DNA of 7,586 nt from an uncultured Paenibacillaceae bacterium. Lineage in GTDB: Bacteria > Bacillota > Bacilli > Paenibacillales > CALAME01. The position numbers and the translations under genes were made by a program. The DNA lies in contig CALKAN010000447.1 in NCBI GenBank assembly GCA_937983035.1, positions 1-7,586 of the forward strand. The letters are read 5' to 3'. Under the pieces are notes generated by a model. The model saw only the letters and a list, made by a program, of their open reading frames with translations, was not told the origin of the DNA and did no database searches. Numbering within the stretch: the stretch's first letter is position 1; every line of letters begins with the position of its first letter. Below, piece after piece: positions 6,272 through 7,586 of this stretch.

Positions 6272-7060
6272 CTATTCCCAATGGAGGTCTTTCTCATATC
6301 CGGTTTCGATCAGCAATTGACCGAGCCGCTGCTTCATGATCGTTTTCAATGGTTCATCCGCTTCCTGTCTCCATTCCCCGGAAATGCCTTTCCGAAACGT
6401 TGCCGACGTCCTTGGATTAATGTTTTTAATCGCCAGCTCGACCATTCGCTCTTTTGGCATCGGAGGCATTTCACCTTGCCATAAAAAATCTGCGATGCGA
6501 TGAATGACTTGACGGCGAGACGCTTTCGACGAAATCAGATCTTCAAAACGAATTTTCAAACAATCAGAGTCTCGCAGCCAACCGTAACATGGCCCGAATT
6601 TTTTCATGAATTCAGGATATATGCCCGGAACGCCTTGAAGCAGCATCATCATGCGCGCTTTCGGCTGAAGCACCTGATGATTGAACAAAGCATGCAAAGG
6701 ATGGTCCTTCCATTGCCGAGCAATATAGTAAGACAATGAAAGAACAACATCCCGCGGGTCCCGGTACAAAAAGATATGTTTGAAATGCAGTTTTTTCAAT
6801 AAATCCGCATACTCGGGAAGATAGTGAACATGTCCGATGGCATATTGCCCCGGCTTTAAGAGCAAAAATTTGTTTCGCTCGTTTTCCTCAATCGATCGAT
6901 TCCAAGCTTGATTGTATTTAAAAATTTTATGATCCCATTTGTCCATTTCATGATTGGCTCCAGGAATGCCGTTTACGATTTGCTGCAGCAAATGGGTTCC
7001 GCTCTTCGGGACAGAACTGACAAAAAAAGGCGCCAGTTTCAAAGTTGCATCCCGCTTCAT
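6272..7060 (-). CDS. PAPS-dependent sulfotransferase (copy 2)
   Basis: Second member of the same Sulfotransfer_1 family, 262 residues, predicted cytoplasmic. In order it has VPKSGTHLL (17-25) for the 5'-phosphosulfate, GHVHY (76-80) with His77 as candidate base, YRDPRDVVLSLSYY (99-112) with Arg100 and Ser108 for the 3'-phosphate, and RKGISGEWRQEA (223-234) near the C-terminus. It is clearly related to the protein at 3643-4386 along the whole length, including the tails (ETGYEKDLHW against QLGYETDKNW). It has extra residues between the first loop and GHVHY (about 38-70), a region that shapes acceptor binding in this fold, so a different acceptor is likely. Its ATG overlaps the methyltransferase stop by 4 nt (ATGA), with GAAAGGG upstream inside that gene, which suggests translational coupling. 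The stop is followed at once by the long hairpin terminator. Confidence 0.93.
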   Translation of the reverse strand: MKRDATLKLAPFFVSSVPKSGTHLLQQIVNGIPGANHEMDKWDHKIFKYNQAWNRSIEENERNKFLLLKPGQYAIGHVHYLPEYADLLKKLHFKHIFLYRDPRDVVLSLSYYIARQWKDHPLHALFNHQVLQPKARMMMLLQGVPGIYPEFMKKFGPCYGWLRDSDCLKIRFEDLISSKASRRQVIHRIADFLWQGEMPPMPKERMVELAIKNINPRTSATFRKGISGEWRQEADEPLKTIMKQRLGQLLIETGYEKDLHWE

Positions 7061-7586
7061 CTGCGCACGCCCTTTCCAACCATGAGAAACGATGCGAAAC
7101 TGTGACCTGCTTCATCGAAAAACACCTTGAAATGTTTATGCGGAAAACTCTGCAGCTCTTTTAAATGCCACGTGCTCAAATGAGCTTCATGCGCGTTGCC
7201 GTGCTGCGGACCTTGTTCCCAGCCGCTCCCGATCGGAATGTTCAGCATGACGTAGTTCGATTTATTCAAACACAAATTCAAAAATTCGATCGCTTTTGTC
7301 TTCTCAAAATGTTCCAGCACATCGCCCAATATGATCAGATCATACGTCCTGTTCATTTTTTTCAACACGGCATGCGCATCGCCGACGATGATGCGATCGT
7401 AAAAATAGTCATGGTACGGTCTCAAATAATTTTGAAAAATCTCGATGCCGTCGATTCTCGTTTTCCAATCGTTTTTATCATAATCCCCTCTGCATACATC
7501 CAAAAACTCTCTGCAAAGCACTCCCCATCTTCCATAACCGACCCCTACGTCCAAAATGGATGAAGGCCATACTTCCCGAATTTTTT
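7057..7586 (-). CDS. Class I SAM-dependent methyltransferase, N-terminus beyond right edge
   Basis: Predicted S-adenosylmethionine-dependent methyltransferase of the Rossmann-like class. About 175 residues are visible and the reading frame stays open to the window edge (visible start KIREVWPSSILDVGVGYGRW). The SAM-binding glycine loop is ILDVGVGYGRWG, the post-motif-II acidic residue sits in RIDGIEIFQNYLRPY, GDAHAVL follows, and YDLIILGDVLEHF is the motif around strand 4. The C-terminal part has the polar stretch HGNAHEAHLSTW and ends FLMVGKGVRR. The true start is outside the window; a TTG at 7552-7554 lies within the SAM motif and would destroy it, so it is not the start. The substrate is unknown; position upstream of and overlapping the second sulfotransferase gene suggests modification of the same glycan or acceptor. 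Confidence 0.85.
   Translation of the reverse strand, partial: KIREVWPSSILDVGVGYGRWGVLCREFLDVCRGDYDKNDWKTRIDGIEIFQNYLRPYHDYFYDRIIVGDAHAVLKKMNRTYDLIILGDVLEHFEKTKAIEFLNLCLNKSNYVMLNIPIGSGWEQGPQHGNAHEAHLSTWHLKELQSFPHKHFKVFFDEAGHSFASFLMVGKGVRR

Noticed and set aside
7165..7563. Plus-strand open frame of 132 codons at the right end.
   Set aside because: Antisense shadow of the methyltransferase, which has a clear SAM-binding motif in the minus frame.

Overview
The window reads as chromosomal DNA of an endospore-forming Firmicute (Bacillales). The best fit is a Paenibacillaceae-like relative of Bacillus, but the genus is inferred. The support is a set of sporulation genes (gerM, gerE, a YhcN/YlaJ-type spore lipoprotein), strong AGGAGG-type ribosome binding sites, two TTG starts, and part of the gerE / gerM / rph order known from Bacillus subtilis. 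No RNA genes, CRISPR arrays or insertion sequences were seen. No gap between genes exceeds 300 bases; the largest is about 180.

Left half (1-3458), conserved core. Four of the five genes lie on the minus strand: a YhcN-like lipoprotein, then gerE, gerM and the 5' two thirds of rph (RNase PH), which runs off the left edge. A soluble PgpA-like (YutG-type) gene is inserted between gerE and gerM on the plus strand. Regulatory signals fit the known biology. There is a close sigma-K-type promoter before gerE, a plausible sigma-E-type promoter before gerM, and a terminator after gerM followed by a separate sigma-A-type promoter for rph. A 12-bp hairpin separates the convergent gerE and yutG-like genes.

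Right half (3643-7586), accessory surface-glycan module. On the plus strand lie a PAPS-dependent sulfotransferase, an APS kinase (cysC) 11 nt behind it, and a GT4-type glycosyltransferase. Converging on them from the right edge are a class I SAM methyltransferase (truncated by the window) and a second, paralogous sulfotransferase overlapping it by 4 nt. The two halves meet at an imperfect inverted repeat of about 115 nt that ends in A and T runs and can act as a bidirectional terminator.

Reading together: APS kinase makes PAPS, the two sulfotransferases spend it, and the glycosyltransferase and methyltransferase probably build or decorate the same acceptor. This suggests a sulfated and methylated glycan or other surface molecule. 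A sigma-K-like -10 element before the first sulfotransferase and the adjoining sporulation genes raise the possibility of a sulfated spore surface. That step is inference and the acceptor cannot be seen here.
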